A stretch of 40,137 nt of DNA from Butyricicoccus sp. Marseille-Q5471 (lineage in GTDB: Bacteria; Bacillota; Clostridia; Oscillospirales; Butyricicoccaceae), in contig NZ_CATNVC010000017.1 of the NCBI RefSeq assembly GCF_951230135.1, forward strand, positions 1 to 40,137. Reading direction: 5' to 3'. Below the pieces are notes generated by a model. The model did not search any database, was not told the DNA's origin, and saw only the letters and a program-made list of their open reading frames with translations. This document shows, in pieces, positions 40,011 through 40,137 of this stretch. The position numbers and the translations under genes are program-made. The stretch's first letter is position 1; every line of letters begins with the position of its first letter.

Positions 40011-40137
40011 GTGTAAGCAGTCAAGTAAAGTGCACACTTTTTCGCCAGCAAATGCACACTTTTTCAGCGCCAGTTTTTTAGCCGGTAATGGACTGGTGGT
40101 GAGCTAAACGGTAGCTGTTACCAGTCATGTTAATAAT
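40011..40137. mobile_element. Possible terminal region of an insertion sequence (IS21-like)
   Basis: Two 13-base direct repeats TGCACACTTTTTC (40031-40043 and 40053-40065), 22 bases apart, each followed by a GCCAG, lie in a stretch that begins tgtaagcagtcaagtaaagtg. Repeated short boxes at the ends are typical of IS21-family transposase-binding sites. An imperfect inverted repeat (gactggt / accagtc, 40091-40126) follows. The element's coding part would be outside the window, so the assignment is tentative. Confidence 0.4.

Noticed and set aside
1-40137. CRISPR array, rRNA genes, prophage, toxin-antitoxin or defence island
   Set aside because: I looked for repeat-spacer periodicity, rRNA-like blocks and characteristic proteins on both strands and saw none; only the last ~600 bases look mobile.

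Overview
The window reads as a chromosomal segment of an anaerobic, endospore-forming, Gram-positive bacterium of the class Clostridia, most like a gut Oscillospirales/Butyricicoccus-type organism; the lineage is an inference without a database search. The signs are spore-coat genes (spoIVA, a SipL-type DUF3794/LysM gene and a SpoVM-like micro-ORF), an oxygen-independent class III ribonucleotide reductase (nrdD-nrdG), strong GGAGG ribosome-binding sites, sigma-A promoters with 17-bp spacers, a T-box, RNase M5-like and ComEC-HolA gene order, and SLH and NlpC/P60 envelope proteins.

Layout. 1-743: 3' part of a sugar ABC permease (mglC-like). 856-4004 (minus): asd-dapA-dapB, the lysine/diaminopimelate branch, behind a lysine riboswitch and a consensus promoter. 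4037-10365 (plus): a secreted SpoIID-domain protein carrying inserted stalk repeats, queA, an amidohydrolase, tgt, and a membrane-anchored protein of unknown function. 10398-11727 (minus): an SH3/NlpC-P60 wall hydrolase and a small conserved protein. 11745-14204 (plus): mtaB, a cysteine-rich membrane microprotein, efp and tRNA-Val(GAC). 14311-14895 (minus): a small charged protein and a short GNAT protein. 15049-18254: nrdD-nrdG-dut with an NrdR-type box. 18358-21659: a 48-aa membrane microprotein, a 23-aa SpoVM-like ORF, a sipL-like gene and spoIVA, i.e. a compact spore-coat foundation cluster. 21798-22304: a P-loop kinase-like protein. 22424-28771: a MacAB-like export operon (long adaptor, ATPase, permease) ending in an SLH-domain protein. 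28814-31295: an AraC-type regulator divergent from a MATE exporter. 31342-34624: alanine T-box, alaS and a HIT protein. 34691-38587: comEC, holA and an RNase M5-like gene. 38584-39471: FMN riboswitch and ribU. 39572-40137: a decayed plasmid/ICE replication-initiator (MobT-like) relic and what looks like the terminal region of an insertion sequence.

Three metabolite- or tRNA-sensing leaders (lysine, alanyl-tRNA, FMN) occur in one 40-kb stretch, each with its own consensus promoter and an intrinsic terminator. Most of the window is well-ordered core genome with short intergenic spaces and strong terminators; only the last ~600 bases look like mobile-element debris. I see no CRISPR array, rRNA gene, prophage or recognisable defence system. 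The parts most worth a second look are the spoVM-sipL-spoIVA cluster, the SpoIID protein split by stalk repeats, the ComEC with a degenerate metallo-beta-lactamase motif, the hairpin between the ribosome-binding site and start codon of queA, and the cysteine-rich microprotein.
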